Assembly: GCF_003203515.1 (NCBI RefSeq)
Contig: NZ_BGNG01000006.1
Span: forward strand, 124,001 to 188,000
DNA: 64,000 bases
From: Glaciecola sp. KUL10
GTDB lineage: Bacteria > Pseudomonadota > Gammaproteobacteria > Enterobacterales > Alteromonadaceae
Direction of reading: 5' to 3'
Shown here one piece after another: positions 1 through 8,729 of the stretch. The notes beneath the pieces are model-generated. The model searched no databases and was not told the origin of the DNA. It saw nothing but the letters and a program-made list of their open reading frames with translations. Every line of letters starts with the position of its first letter. Positions within the stretch are counted from its first letter, which is position 1. A program made the position numbers and the translations under genes.

Positions 1-1533
1 TTCACCCACCAGTCTCTTTTGGGTAATTTTCCGATGAGAATAAGATGGCAAGCCCATCGATACTTATTAGGACAGAGTATCTCTTTCTATCAAGATGAGT
101 TTGCTGGGCGTGTCGCAACCAAGGTAATGCAAACCGCACTGTCAGTTCGCGAAACCGTGATGAAAATCATGAATCTTGCCGTTTATATCTGTGTGTATTT
201 TATCAGTGTTGTCGCGTTAGTGTTTGCAACCGACTGGCGCTTAGCCATGCCTTTGATAGTGTGGTTGATAGTGTATGTGTGCATTTTGTACGTGATGCTA
301 CCTCGATTAAAACGAGTTTCTCAAAAGCAAGCGGATGCTCGCTCAATCATGACTGGTCGTATCGTCGATAGTTACACAAACATTATGACGGTAAAGTTGT
401 TTTCTCACCATCGTCGTGAAGAAGAATACGCGTTTGATGCGATGAACAAGTTTTTACAGACTGTATATCCTCAAATGAGATTGGCAACTACATTACAGGC
501 CATGGTGTGGGTGGCAAATTCTTTACTTGTATTTTGTGTCAGTGGTTTGGCGATTTTACTTTGGGTTGAAGGGCTAGTCTCTCCGGGAGATATTGCGATT
601 GCGGTTAGTTTGAGTCTAAGACTAAACGGCATGTCTCAGTGGATCATGTGGGAAGTGTCCTCTTTATTTGAAAATATAGGCACAGTGCAAGATGGTATTA
701 ATACCTTGGCAGTCCCATCGAAAGTAGAAGATAAAAATGACGCAAAAAAACTTAAGGTATCAGGCGGTAGAGTTGAGTTCGATTCAGTTAATTTTTCTTA
801 TGCAGGTGCAAATGACAATCTCGTTCACGTATTTAAGGATTTGCAACTCGATATCAAAGCAGGTGAAAAAGTTGGCCTTGTCGGTCGCTCAGGGGCAGGA
901 AAGTCAACGTTAGTCAACTTACTACTCAGATTCTATGACATCCAAAGTGGTCATATTAGAATTGATGGACAAGTACTCACAGATGTATCGCAAGAAAGCT
1001 TGCGAGCGCACATCAGTATGGTCACTCAAGATACCTCGCTAATGCATCGATCTGTGCGCGACAATATCATATACGGCCGTACTTCAGCATCCGAAGAGGA
1101 AATGATTAATGCTGCAAAACAGGCGGAAGCACATGACTTTATACTTTCGCTTTCAGACTCAAAGGGGCGAACGGGTTACGATGCTCATGTTGGAGAGCGC
1201 GGCGTTAAGCTCAGTGGCGGTCAACGACAACGCATTGCGATTGCTAGAGTTATGCTCAAGGACGCGCCGATTTTAGTGTTAGATGAAGCAACATCGGCAT
1301 TGGACTCTGAGGTCGAGGCCGCAATACAAGATTGTCTTAATAAAATAATGGATGATAAGACCGTGTTAGCGATTGCTCATCGATTGTCTACAATAGCTCA
1401 GATGGATCGACTACTTGTGTTAGATAAAGGGCGTATTGTCGAGCAAGGTAGTCATCAGGAGCTTTTGGATCTTGGTGGTATATACGCAAAGCTATGGGAA
1501 CATCAAACTGGTGGTTTCCTCGGTATTGAGTAA
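1..1533 (+). CDS. ABC exporter, fused permease/ATPase (5' end cut by window)
   Basis: The reading frame is open from the first base, so the start lies outside the window; the TTG at 19 is internal. The visible part holds the end of a type IV/MsbA-like transmembrane domain with several hydrophobic helices in roughly the first 220 codons. An ATPase domain follows: Walker A GRSGAGKST at nt 883-909, signature LSGGQ at nt 1210-1224 and Walker B ILVLDE at nt 1270-1287, then the D-loop and an AHRLST switch histidine. The half-transporter presumably works as a homodimer exporting a lipid, peptide or drug. The substrate cannot be read from sequence. The last codons reach a normal stop and the downstream gene points the other way. 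Confidence 0.9.
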   Translation, partial: FTHQSLLGNFPMRIRWQAHRYLLGQSISFYQDEFAGRVATKVMQTALSVRETVMKIMNLAVYICVYFISVVALVFATDWRLAMPLIVWLIVYVCILYVMLPRLKRVSQKQADARSIMTGRIVDSYTNIMTVKLFSHHRREEEYAFDAMNKFLQTVYPQMRLATTLQAMVWVANSLLVFCVSGLAILLWVEGLVSPGDIAIAVSLSLRLNGMSQWIMWEVSSLFENIGTVQDGINTLAVPSKVEDKNDAKKLKVSGGRVEFDSVNFSYAGANDNLVHVFKDLQLDIKAGEKVGLVGRSGAGKSTLVNLLLRFYDIQSGHIRIDGQVLTDVSQESLRAHISMVTQDTSLMHRSVRDNIIYGRTSASEEEMINAAKQAEAHDFILSLSDSKGRTGYDAHVGERGVKLSGGQRQRIAIARVMLKDAPILVLDEATSALDSEVEAAIQDCLNKIMDDKTVLAIAHRLSTIAQMDRLLVLDKGRIVEQGSHQELLDLGGIYAKLWEHQTGGFLGIE

Positions 1534-1585
1534 ACATATAAGAATCAGCGCACAGTTGAACTGCGCGCTGATGTGATGTGAATGC

Positions 1586-2644
1586 TTAGCTCAATTTCTT
1601 TAGCGCTTTTTTAAGTTTTTTCAGTGGTTTTTTAAGGTCTTTATCACTGTCTGCGTCAATACGAGCATATGCTTCACTTGCTTTTGTCTTATTGTTTGCA
1701 AGAACATATAGCTCTGCTAGTCGCATGTTTGCCCAGTCGACAGAGGGTAACTCATTCTTTTTAACATGTTTTTGGTCGACGTGTGCGAGGAAATATTCCA
1801 TATGCTCGATACCCATTTCAATATGAGACTTTGATTCCTTCGCAAGTCGCGCCAGCTGATAATGAGCATTTAATTTACGTCTCAGAGCGCGCTCGTATGT
1901 CTCAAGGCTATCTTCATCATTTTCAACCAGAGAAGGTAAGCTCATCGCTGTTAAAACATTGTATTCTGCGATAGCTTGATCATAAGCCTCTTCACGAACA
2001 TAGTGACTGGCGATGACGTTTTGAATACTGCTCGAATCTGCAAAGTCTGATTTAGCATCTAAAATTGATGCTAATGCTTCATCTTTACGATCATCGGCTC
2101 TCAGGTAATTGTACATTGCAATGGTGCCTCTTTCAGGATCGAGTGCTTGTACTTTTTGAGCTTGTTTTAACGCAATTCCTAAGTCCCCACCAGCGATAGA
2201 AGGCGCATTAGTATGAAACATCATTAAGGCGTATTGAGTGTCTGGATTATTAGGTTCAAGGGAAGCGGCAATTTCTAGACTGTCGAGCGCTTTTTCTGCA
2301 TAGCCAAGCGCACTAAAAATAGATTGACTAGCTTGAGCTCCCATTATACTTGCACGATTCATGTGAAGTTCGGCGCTTTGGGGAAACGCTTTGACTGCTT
2401 CGTCAATCATCTCTTCGGCATCGTCTAAATCGTCATCAGCAAGCGCAAATACATGAAGCATGTAATGTTCTTCAGTGTATTGTGACCTCGGAATCGTATT
2501 AATGGTTTGCAATAATTGAGCATGCTCTCCATTGTTTAATAAGTTTTCTAGTGCCTCAATGCTTTGAGCAGCAACACAAGTGCTTGAAAATATTGAGCTT
2601 AGGGCAAAAATACTTGCGTACAGGAGTGATTTATTTAGTTGCAT
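1586..2644 (-). CDS. secreted TPR-repeat protein
   Basis: A roughly 352-residue protein starting with a clear Sec signal peptide (Lys at residue 4, hydrophobic core, cleavage after CVAA). The rest is helix-rich and acidic, with TPR-like repeats (for example a helix pair ending in EPNNPDTQYALMMF) and a very lysine-rich tail (KKPLKKLKKALKKLS). I chose the ATG at 2644 over the ATG three codons upstream at 2653, because AAGGA sits 6-8 bases before 2644 but abuts 2653. The probable role is a periplasmic scaffold or assembly factor; no enzymatic motif is seen. It is convergent with the ABC exporter and stands alone. Confidence 0.75.
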   Translation of the reverse strand: MQLNKSLLYASIFALSSIFSSTCVAAQSIEALENLLNNGEHAQLLQTINTIPRSQYTEEHYMLHVFALADDDLDDAEEMIDEAVKAFPQSAELHMNRASIMGAQASQSIFSALGYAEKALDSLEIAASLEPNNPDTQYALMMFHTNAPSIAGGDLGIALKQAQKVQALDPERGTIAMYNYLRADDRKDEALASILDAKSDFADSSSIQNVIASHYVREEAYDQAIAEYNVLTAMSLPSLVENDEDSLETYERALRRKLNAHYQLARLAKESKSHIEMGIEHMEYFLAHVDQKHVKKNELPSVDWANMRLAELYVLANNKTKASEAYARIDADSDKDLKKPLKKLKKALKKLS

Positions 2645-2741
2645 ATGATGCATCCTTGCGTTAAGAAATAATGGCGTTATCTGTAGACATACTCAACAAC
2701 AGTAAGTTCTATCGAATAGTGATTATTGCCGTAAGATTTAG

Positions 2742-2824
2742 TGCTAGCATGTCCTAAAAGTCACGACTTACATTATCGAGAATATATATCATCGATAATG
2801 TAGGTCGTTTGACTAAACGTTAGC
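2742..2824. repeat. large imperfect hairpin in intergenic DNA
   Basis: The core arms are ACGACTTACATTATCGA at 2763-2779 and TCGATAATGTAGGTCGT at 2792-2808. They are complementary over 17 positions with one G-T pair and enclose an AT-rich 12-base loop. Outside the core, AGTC and GACT pair again after a two-base bulge. GCTAGC (2743 onward) and GTTAGC (2819 onward) flank the structure imperfectly. There is no T-run, so it is not an ordinary terminator. It could be a MITE-like element, a protein-binding cruciform or a structured RNA. Confidence 0.6.
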
Positions 2825-2930
2825 CGTGTACGCAATAAATGGCGAACAATAAATTGTTACTATTTGTGAAACGCCAAACTGTATATCGTAGGTTGGTTGT
2901 TCAACTAAATAATCCACTTAATTATCTGCT

Positions 2931-3605
2931 TTATAAGAAGTCAGCGATTTCGTCTAAGCGCTTTTTCTTTAGAGCATGTTTGGGAATGGTTGCCTTTTCG
3001 TCAGGATGACCAACGATGATAAGCATATAGGGTCGTTCATCATCTGGTCGTTGGCATATTTTGGATAAAAAACTCATGGGTTTCGGTGTGTGTGTGAGCG
3101 TCGCAAGCCCCGCATGATGCAGCGCGGTAATCAAAAATCCTGTCGCGATCCCAACTGATTCATGAATGTAATAATTTGTGTTTTTCTCACCAGCTTCAAC
3201 ACCGCCTTTCTTTTGACTGAAAACGGCAATTAGCCAAGGCGCAGTTTCTAAATAAGGTTTTTGAGCATCCGTTCCTAATGGCTTAAGCGCATTTAACCAC
3301 TCATCATTTGCTGCTCCATCATAAAATCTTTGTTCGTGTGCTTCTGCCTGCTCCCTCACTTGTCGTTTAATGTCTGGCGAAGAAATGGCAGTAAAATGCC
3401 ACGGTTGGTGATTTGCCCCATTGGGCGCTGTTCCGGCTGCTTTGATACAGTTTTCGATAATTTTTCGCGAAACAGGTTTATCTGAAAACTGTCGAATACT
3501 GTGGCGTCGTTTTATATCTTGATAAAACTCCATTGAGCGCTGATGCATTTGTTGAGGCGGATATTCAATAAAATCATCCAGCGGAATACTGTCGTGTTGC
3601 TGCAT
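2931..3605 (-). CDS. nitroreductase-fold flavoenzyme, iodotyrosine-deiodinase-like
   Basis: A 224-residue FMN-dependent nitroreductase-superfamily protein. The N-terminal RRHSIRQFSDKPV and AAGTAPNGANHQPWHF segments are the FMN phosphate/ribityl-binding region, and ESVGIATGFLITAL is the usual dimer/flavin helix. The match in my memory is to the iodotyrosine deiodinase (IYD) branch rather than NfsB. The EQRFY segment supplies E91 and Y95, and K116 comes before PYLETAPW. These correspond to the Glu/Tyr/Lys lid residues that grip the halotyrosine zwitterion in mammalian IYD. The inferred reaction is reductive dehalogenation of halogenated tyrosine or a related phenol. The gene stands alone. Confidence 0.8.
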   Translation of the reverse strand: MQQHDSIPLDDFIEYPPQQMHQRSMEFYQDIKRRHSIRQFSDKPVSRKIIENCIKAAGTAPNGANHQPWHFTAISSPDIKRQVREQAEAHEQRFYDGAANDEWLNALKPLGTDAQKPYLETAPWLIAVFSQKKGGVEAGEKNTNYYIHESVGIATGFLITALHHAGLATLTHTPKPMSFLSKICQRPDDERPYMLIIVGHPDEKATIPKHALKKKRLDEIADFL

Positions 3606-3707
3606 AAATATAGTCTTCTTTTTTTTAGTATTTATAAAGTTTCAACGTCTTAGTTACTCTATAAAATATTATGCGCTATGTCTGCTAATTTCTGGTGCAG
3701 ATATTTC

Positions 3708-3735
3708 TTGTAAGATTTGACGCCTTCAGTATAAT
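3708..3735 (+). promoter_or_regulatory. possible sigma-70 promoter of tRNA-Trp/secE/nusG
   Basis: TTGTAA at 3708-3713, a 16-base spacer and a perfect TATAAT at 3730-3735, followed by a GC-containing discriminator (GCACGTCCC). The tRNA begins about 125 bases downstream, so a processed leader would be needed. A TTGACG at 3717 is too close to the -10 box to serve. Confidence 0.5.
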
Positions 3736-3865
3736 GCACGTCCCTCCCTTATGTCGCTTTTGAATTCCTTCTAGAAATCTAAAACACGCAAGGGAAATGT
3801 GTCTGGCGAACTTGAAAAAAGCTTAGCAAACACAATAGTAAATACTGTAGTTATGACAGCACTGC

Positions 3866-3942
3866 AGGGGTGTAGTTCGAATTGGTAGAACAGCGGTCTC
3901 CAAAACCGATGGTTGGGGGTTCGAGTCCCTCCACCCCTGCCA
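3866..3942 (+). tRNA. tRNA-Trp (anticodon CCA)
   Basis: A complete cloverleaf of 77 bases including encoded CCA. The acceptor strands are AGGGGTG and CACCCCT, with discriminator G. The anticodon loop CTCCAAA carries CCA, and the T-loop is TTCGAGT. The first anticodon-stem pair is a G-A mismatch, which is tolerable. Its position just upstream of secE-nusG matches many gammaproteobacteria. Confidence 0.97.
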
Positions 3943-4010
3943 TATTATGTGCGGCAGAATAATATTTTTTAGTTGCTTGAGATAATCGAGCATGAGTAAG
4001 GTTTACACTA

Positions 4011-4388
4011 ATGAGTGATAATGTAGAAAACACTTCTAACCCATTAGACACCGCGAAATGGGTCATTATTTTCGCGTTGCTTGCTGGACTGGTCTATGGT
4101 TATGGAGCTTATGAAGAAGTATCCGTTTTATATCGCGCTTTAGTTGCGGTGGGTGTGGTCGCTGTTTCATTAGGTATTGCGGCGACAACCTTCAAAGGGC
4201 AAACGTTTTTAGGTTTTGCAAAAGACGCACGTGTTGAAGTGCGCAAAGTAGTGTGGCCAACTCGTCAAGAAGTGGTTCGCATGACCCTAATCATCCTTGC
4301 AGCAACTGCTGTTGTTGGTGTGATGTTATATTTCATTGATATGATCATTGTTTGGGCGGTTGGTCTTGTCACTGGTATCGGAGTTTAA
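4011..4388 (+). CDS. secE: preprotein translocase subunit SecE
   Basis: A 125-residue integral membrane protein with the three-helix gammaproteobacterial form of SecE. Two hydrophobic segments lie near residues 18-60. The conserved amphipathic stretch [18 protein letters not shown] follows, and then the essential C-terminal membrane helix. SecE clamps SecY in the inner-membrane SecYEG channel. The stop is followed two bases later by the nusG start, so the two are one operon downstream of tRNA-Trp. Confidence 0.97.
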   Translation: MSDNVENTSNPLDTAKWVIIFALLAGLVYGYGAYEEVSVLYRALVAVGVVAVSLGIAATTFKGQTFLGFAKDARVEVRKVVWPTRQEVVRMTLIILAATAVVGVMLYFIDMIIVWAVGLVTGIGV

Positions 4389-4390
4389 TT

Positions 4391-4927
4391 ATGGCTGATA
4401 AAAAGTGGTACGTCGTTCAAGCGTTTTCGCAGTATGAAGGCCGCGTACAAAAAACCTTGCTTGAGCACATCAAAATGCACAACATGGAAGAATTCTTTGG
4501 CGAGATTCTTGTGCCTACCGAAGAAGTAGTTGAAATGCGTGCGGGTCAAAAACGTAAATCAGAGCGCAAATTTTTTCCTGGCTATGTGCTTGTAGAAATG
4601 GAAATGACAGAAGAGTCTTGGCACTTAGTGAAGAGCATCCCAAGGGTACTTGGTTTTATTGGCGGCACATCAGATCGTCCAATGCCAATCACTAAAAAAG
4701 AAGCCGATGCAATTCTTAACCGCCTTGAAGAGTCTGTTGATAAGCCCAAGCCTAAAACATTGTTCGAACCTGGCGAAGTTGTGCGTGTCACTGATGGCCC
4801 ATTCGCAGACTTTAACGGCGTTGTTGAAGAGGTTGACTACGAGAAGAGTAGGTTGAAAGTATCGGTTCTTATTTTTGGGCGTTCAACACCTGTCGAATTA
4901 GAATTTGGTCAGGTAGAGAAAGGTTAA
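4391..4927 (+). CDS. nusG: transcription termination/antitermination factor NusG
   Basis: A 178-residue protein starting [13 protein letters not shown]. The NGN domain (residues about 1-115) binds the RNA polymerase clamp, and the C-terminal KOW domain ([23 protein letters not shown]) contacts Rho or ribosomal S10. The open frame extends 13 codons further upstream into secE. The ATG at 4391 gives the standard N-terminus and length. A strong terminator follows, so the operon ends here and rplK is not co-transcribed. Confidence 0.97.
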   Translation: MADKKWYVVQAFSQYEGRVQKTLLEHIKMHNMEEFFGEILVPTEEVVEMRAGQKRKSERKFFPGYVLVEMEMTEESWHLVKSIPRVLGFIGGTSDRPMPITKKEADAILNRLEESVDKPKPKTLFEPGEVVRVTDGPFADFNGVVEEVDYEKSRLKVSVLIFGRSTPVELEFGQVEKG

Positions 4928-4951
4928 ATTTTGACCTCATAACACTTATCG

Positions 4952-4978
4952 AAAAACCGGCGAATAGCCGGTTTTTTT
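4952..4978 (+). terminator. rho-independent terminator after nusG
   Basis: A perfect 10-bp stem (AAAAACCGGC / GCCGGTTTTT) with loop GAATA, ending in a T-run. It lies 25 bases after the nusG stop. Confidence 0.93.
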
Positions 4979-5218
4979 GTTTTGGACATACAACGATTAT
5001 TAATAGAAATGTTAACGCCATAGGCGCTTGTGCATACTCGCTAGTAAAGCCCCACTAATCCCCAGTCCCTCACATCTGAATACTGTTTTAAATATGCCAA
5101 CCCATACCTTTGTATATGAAGTGAAACACTAGTTGCGTTTAAGCTGTATTAACCTTAGCCGATATCTAAGTACAGACCAATACTATTAGTGGTTAAAGAG
5201 ATAATCGAGTTGAAGAAT

Positions 5219-5692
5219 ATGCGTATTTATATATCGCTAAAGCACAATACGAATATCGTCAATCGAACCGGTGTTTGCTACATCGCGTGTCTATTGCTTT
5301 CTTTGATGACAGCTAGCGTCTTAGCTAGAGAGTATCCTATGCCCTTAGTGTTGGCCGTTCATCAGGACAATGAAATTTCAAGTCTGGATAAAAAAGACGT
5401 AATCGATATCTATATGGGACGTTACTCAACTTTCCCAAATGGCCAAATCGCCAAACCAGTAGACTTTCCCACAAACAGTATTGAAAGGACTACTTTTTAT
5501 CAAGCGTTAGTAGGCAAAACTGAGCGTAAGATTAATGCATATTGGTCAAGACTGTTGTTTTCAGGAAGAGCGACACCACCGCTTGAGGCAAGCTCCAAGC
5601 AAGCGGTTATTGATCTACTTGGAGAGTCTACGCTCATATATATACATAAAGGCGACATAACAAAGGAAATGAAGATTGTTTATCAACTCTAA
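5219..5692 (+). CDS. short PstS-like periplasmic phosphate-binding-family protein
   Basis: About 157 residues from the ATG at 5219, which directly starts a signal peptide ending SVLA-R. The GTG at 5189 would add ten residues with no merit. The mature part resembles the short PstS-like domain common in Alteromonadales and Vibrio (VLAVHQDNEISSLDKKDVIDIYMG, then a segment ending YWSRLLFSGRATPP). Full PstS has about 320 residues, so this is a single-lobe or half version. It is the first gene of a three-gene set with an outer-membrane barrel and a membrane diguanylate cyclase. The next frame starts inside its last codons. It may sense a ligand rather than serve uptake, because no permease or ATPase genes are present. 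Confidence 0.7.
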   Translation: MRIYISLKHNTNIVNRTGVCYIACLLLSLMTASVLAREYPMPLVLAVHQDNEISSLDKKDVIDIYMGRYSTFPNGQIAKPVDFPTNSIERTTFYQALVGKTERKINAYWSRLLFSGRATPPLEASSKQAVIDLLGESTLIYIHKGDITKEMKIVYQL

Positions 5693-6950
5693 ATTTTTAG
5701 TCGGTCTTATGTACTTGCTGGCCATATTTGTAGGCCCATGCTCAAAAGCCGATACGCCTAAATTTTCATTTGATGGTTTTGCTAATATTGGGCTCACCTA
5801 TTCTGACTCTGAAAATATTTTGTACCGCAGCTCAATTTTAAACAAGGGGCGGGAAGGGCTGTCGTTATTGCCCGACACATGGATAGGGTTGCAAACTTCA
5901 ATCGTGCTATCACAACGGATGGATGCGGTGGGCCAAGTTATTATGCAAGATAGATGGGATGACAATGTATCAAATTATATTGAACTACTGTTCTTACGCT
6001 ATCAACTTGATCGAAATAGTTATTTTAAGTTAGGGAGGTTCAGCACTAGCAGCTATTTATTTACGGATTCTAGGTACGTCAGTCAGTCTTATGCTTGGGT
6101 CAGAGCACCTATTGACCAATATTCTGCTGTCGGCGCCGTTGGTAATATGAACGGGCTTCAGTTCGGCTGGATGGGCGATATCGGGCCAGGTATGTTGAAA
6201 GGAACAATATCATTTGGAAACAACGAGTTTAATAATGATAGAAACGAAGAATTCATGTTGACTTATGACAATTTAATTGCCGCAAAACTGGAATTAAGCA
6301 CTTTAAATTGGCGAGGACAAATCGCGCATATTGAAGCTACAATCGAAGAGCTCGTTTTTTCCGGAATAGATACTGTCAAAGAACTTGATGAATTATATCC
6401 GGGACCATTGCAAGGGTTTGCTCAGCAGATTCAAAGTGCAATGTTAGCTGATGGTAAACGCGTGAAATACTCTTCTATTGGCCTACAGTATGCGCATAAT
6501 GATTTAGAATTTATTGCGGAATATGGTAAGTATGATTCAAGCTGGGCATTTGCCAGCTCAACATCATTTAGTTACGTTAGTGTTCTATATGGCATTGGCG
6601 ATCAAACCTTCTTTCTGACACTTGGAGAGACGGATAGGAAACATGCGACCTCTCTTTTTGATCTTGAAGAAGCTCGATCGAGCCTGCAACCTTCACTCTT
6701 CGAATTTCTAAAACAGGCCAGTGCACCACTAACAGAATCCGTGCGTTCTAATGTATTTGACCAGCAAAGCATTAGCTTGGGTGTTCGGTGGGATACTTCT
6801 ATAAACTGGTCGATTAAGGCACAGTTCGACCATTATCGAATCAATGAATTTGGAAGCGGTTTTTTTACTGTCCCTGAAAATGCGATCGCTACACTTAATT
6901 CATTTCAGACGCTAAATGTATTGAACATTAGCTTTTCAACCACCTTTTAA
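5676..6950 (+). CDS. porin-like outer-membrane beta-barrel protein
   Basis: About 424 residues with an N-terminal signal peptide (hydrophobic LVGLMYLLAIFV, cleavage near SKA). The long remainder has alternating polar/aromatic strands (YFKLGRFSTSSYLF, LQFGWMGDIGPGML, IGLQYAHNDLEFIAEYG) and ends in the aromatic strand LNISFSTTF, the C-terminal Phe signature of outer-membrane barrels. The start is uncertain: TTG at 5676 gives a positively charged n-region and overlaps the upstream gene by 17 bases, while ATG at 5709 would shorten the signal peptide. It probably forms a channel or ligand platform for the neighbouring periplasmic protein and diguanylate cyclase. Confidence 0.75.
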   Translation: MFINSKFLVGLMYLLAIFVGPCSKADTPKFSFDGFANIGLTYSDSENILYRSSILNKGREGLSLLPDTWIGLQTSIVLSQRMDAVGQVIMQDRWDDNVSNYIELLFLRYQLDRNSYFKLGRFSTSSYLFTDSRYVSQSYAWVRAPIDQYSAVGAVGNMNGLQFGWMGDIGPGMLKGTISFGNNEFNNDRNEEFMLTYDNLIAAKLELSTLNWRGQIAHIEATIEELVFSGIDTVKELDELYPGPLQGFAQQIQSAMLADGKRVKYSSIGLQYAHNDLEFIAEYGKYDSSWAFASSTSFSYVSVLYGIGDQTFFLTLGETDRKHATSLFDLEEARSSLQPSLFEFLKQASAPLTESVRSNVFDQQSISLGVRWDTSINWSIKAQFDHYRINEFGSGFFTVPENAIATLNSFQTLNVLNISFSTTF

Positions 6951-6964
6951 CGTGAAGAAAAGAT

Positions 6965-8569
6965 ATGAAGCTGTCTCTTCGAATTAGTCTAACACTTGCT
7001 GCATTATCTTTGACGATTTCACTAATTGTGGCAGGCGCATCTTATTTGTATCAACTTAGAAGCGCTACTGAACAAAATGAAAGTTTGGTGCTGCAATTAG
7101 CTCAAGGTGCACAGCGTGCTAGCGTGATTGCTGCTTATCTTAATGACCATGAGCTAGCCAATGAGATTTTGGCTGGGCTCATAAACAATGATTTAATCGC
7201 AGATGCAGAAATACAAACTTCAAGCGAGCAACCGAACGTAAATCAAGCCCAAAACATTGTTAAGGTCGAACTTTTTAATCCATTTATGGCCAATGAAAAA
7301 CTTGGAGATTTAGTTGTATACTCAAATAGTGATTACATTCAGCAGCAAGCAACCGAAACGAGTTTGTTAACCGCATATATGCTTTTGGGGTTAAGTTTTG
7401 TCACCGTTATCAGCGTGGGGTTATTTGTAAGGATCAAGCTAACAGCCCCATTAATAAAACTTGCCGATGAATTCCTAAAAGTGGATGTTTCAAAACCAAA
7501 TCAATTGGTTAGTTTGGATATTGGGTATCAGCATAAAGATGAAATCGGTTTATTGGTCAAAAAAGTTAACTCATTGATAAGCGCACTGCAAACACAGTAC
7601 TTGTCCGAATATGAACTTAGGAAGTCTACAGAAACTTTACAAAGACGGTTTAGACTTTTATTCGAGCAATCAACGGCGGGGATAGGCTTATTAGAAAATG
7701 ATGGTAGAGTGAATATCTCAAATCCTGCGATGAATCAATTGTTTGGTAAAGATATCGAAGGAGAAAACTTTGTCAGCTTCTTTGAAACCCCAGAATTATT
7801 GCAAGAGCACATTCAGGCAATACAAAGCAATAACGCTTATTCTCAAGTTGGATTAGATCTCGTTAGCTACAAGGGAGAACGCAAGCGCTATTTGCACTGT
7901 CTGCTATCAACAATAAAAGATAGCCGCCAAGATCCAAGAGACGATTCAGACCATCTTATCGAAATTATGATTTACGATGTCACTTCCCGAAGAGAGCTTG
8001 AACAAAGAGCTAGATACGAAGCGGATCATGATTCTTTAACAGGCTTGATGAATCGACGTTCTGGTCTAGTGACCTTAACAAGCCAATTAAATAAGGCTCG
8101 GGCAACGCATAAAGTGTTTGCTGTAATGATGATTGATTTAGATAGATTCAAGCCAATAAATGATGATCATGGACATGATGTAGGTGATGTTGTACTTCAA
8201 AAAATAAGTGAAAGGCTTTCTGCATTAACTTCTGCTTTTGACGCCAATTGTATCCGATGGGGGGGCGATGAATTTCTGGTAGGGATTGCGATTGACTGCA
8301 TTGAAAAAGGATGTGCTTCGGATGTAGAAGACCTAGCAACTTCATTACTCGGCTCTTTACAGCAAACGATTCGTATTGATGAGCAACTCACCGTTCAAGT
8401 AGGTGCAAGTATCGGTATCGTCTTACTCGATATCTCCAATAATAACAGACCTAGTGCAACCGTAGACTTAAATGAAGTTACGATTGAAAACTTGATAAAA
8501 AAGGCGGATGAGCTAATGTACAATATAAAACAAGAAGGTAAAAATAGCTTTGTGATTGATCACATTTAA
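6965..8569 (+). CDS. membrane diguanylate cyclase with PAS and GGDEF domains
   Basis: 534 residues. An N-terminal membrane helix, a short periplasmic domain of about 100 residues and a second membrane helix (LLTAYMLLGLSFVTVISVGLF) come first. A HAMP-like linker, a PAS domain (LLFEQSTAGIGLLENDGRVNISNPAM) and a GGDEF domain starting DHDSLTGLMNRRSG follow. The active-site motif is RWGGDEF (GGDEF at residues 433-437), so c-di-GMP synthesis is expected. The usual RxxD inhibitory site before it is not recognisable (SAFD with different spacing), suggesting weak product feedback. The gene starts 14 bases after the barrel gene, in the same operon. The periplasmic domain could read the state of the PstS-like protein. 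Confidence 0.88.
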   Translation: MKLSLRISLTLAALSLTISLIVAGASYLYQLRSATEQNESLVLQLAQGAQRASVIAAYLNDHELANEILAGLINNDLIADAEIQTSSEQPNVNQAQNIVKVELFNPFMANEKLGDLVVYSNSDYIQQQATETSLLTAYMLLGLSFVTVISVGLFVRIKLTAPLIKLADEFLKVDVSKPNQLVSLDIGYQHKDEIGLLVKKVNSLISALQTQYLSEYELRKSTETLQRRFRLLFEQSTAGIGLLENDGRVNISNPAMNQLFGKDIEGENFVSFFETPELLQEHIQAIQSNNAYSQVGLDLVSYKGERKRYLHCLLSTIKDSRQDPRDDSDHLIEIMIYDVTSRRELEQRARYEADHDSLTGLMNRRSGLVTLTSQLNKARATHKVFAVMMIDLDRFKPINDDHGHDVGDVVLQKISERLSALTSAFDANCIRWGGDEFLVGIAIDCIEKGCASDVEDLATSLLGSLQQTIRIDEQLTVQVGASIGIVLLDISNNNRPSATVDLNEVTIENLIKKADELMYNIKQEGKNSFVIDHI

Positions 8570-8611
8570 ACCTCAACCTCTTATAAACCCCAAATTACTT
8601 CTATTTAGTTG

Positions 8612-8640
8612 TTGACCATGTTGTGCTTAAAGAATATACT
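8612..8640 (+). promoter_or_regulatory. rplK operon promoter
   Basis: TTGACC (8612-8617), an ideal 17-base spacer and TATACT (8635-8640), followed by TTGCGCCC, a GC-rich discriminator typical of growth-rate-controlled promoters. It lies about 90 bases before rplK. Confidence 0.85.
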
Positions 8641-8675
8641 TTGCGCCCTTTTTTATGCATCGGGAAGCCGTTCGA

Positions 8676-8696
8676 GAAGATATTCTCAGTATCTTC
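8676..8696 (+). promoter_or_regulatory. rplK leader hairpin (candidate L1 target)
   Basis: GAAGATA and TATCTTC form a perfect 7-bp stem around a 7-base loop in the short rplK leader. In enterobacteria L1 represses rplKA translation by binding this leader; that this hairpin is the site is inference. Confidence 0.45.
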
Positions 8697-8729
8697 AAGG
8701 CGTTACACCCACTAATTGAGAGTAAAACA

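Noticed and set aside
3717-3735. TTGACG as -35 box of the tRNA-Trp promoter
   Set aside because: The spacer to TATAAT would be only seven bases.
3851-4066. 71-codon minus-strand open frame
   Set aside because: It runs through tRNA-Trp and the secE start; it is a chance reading frame.
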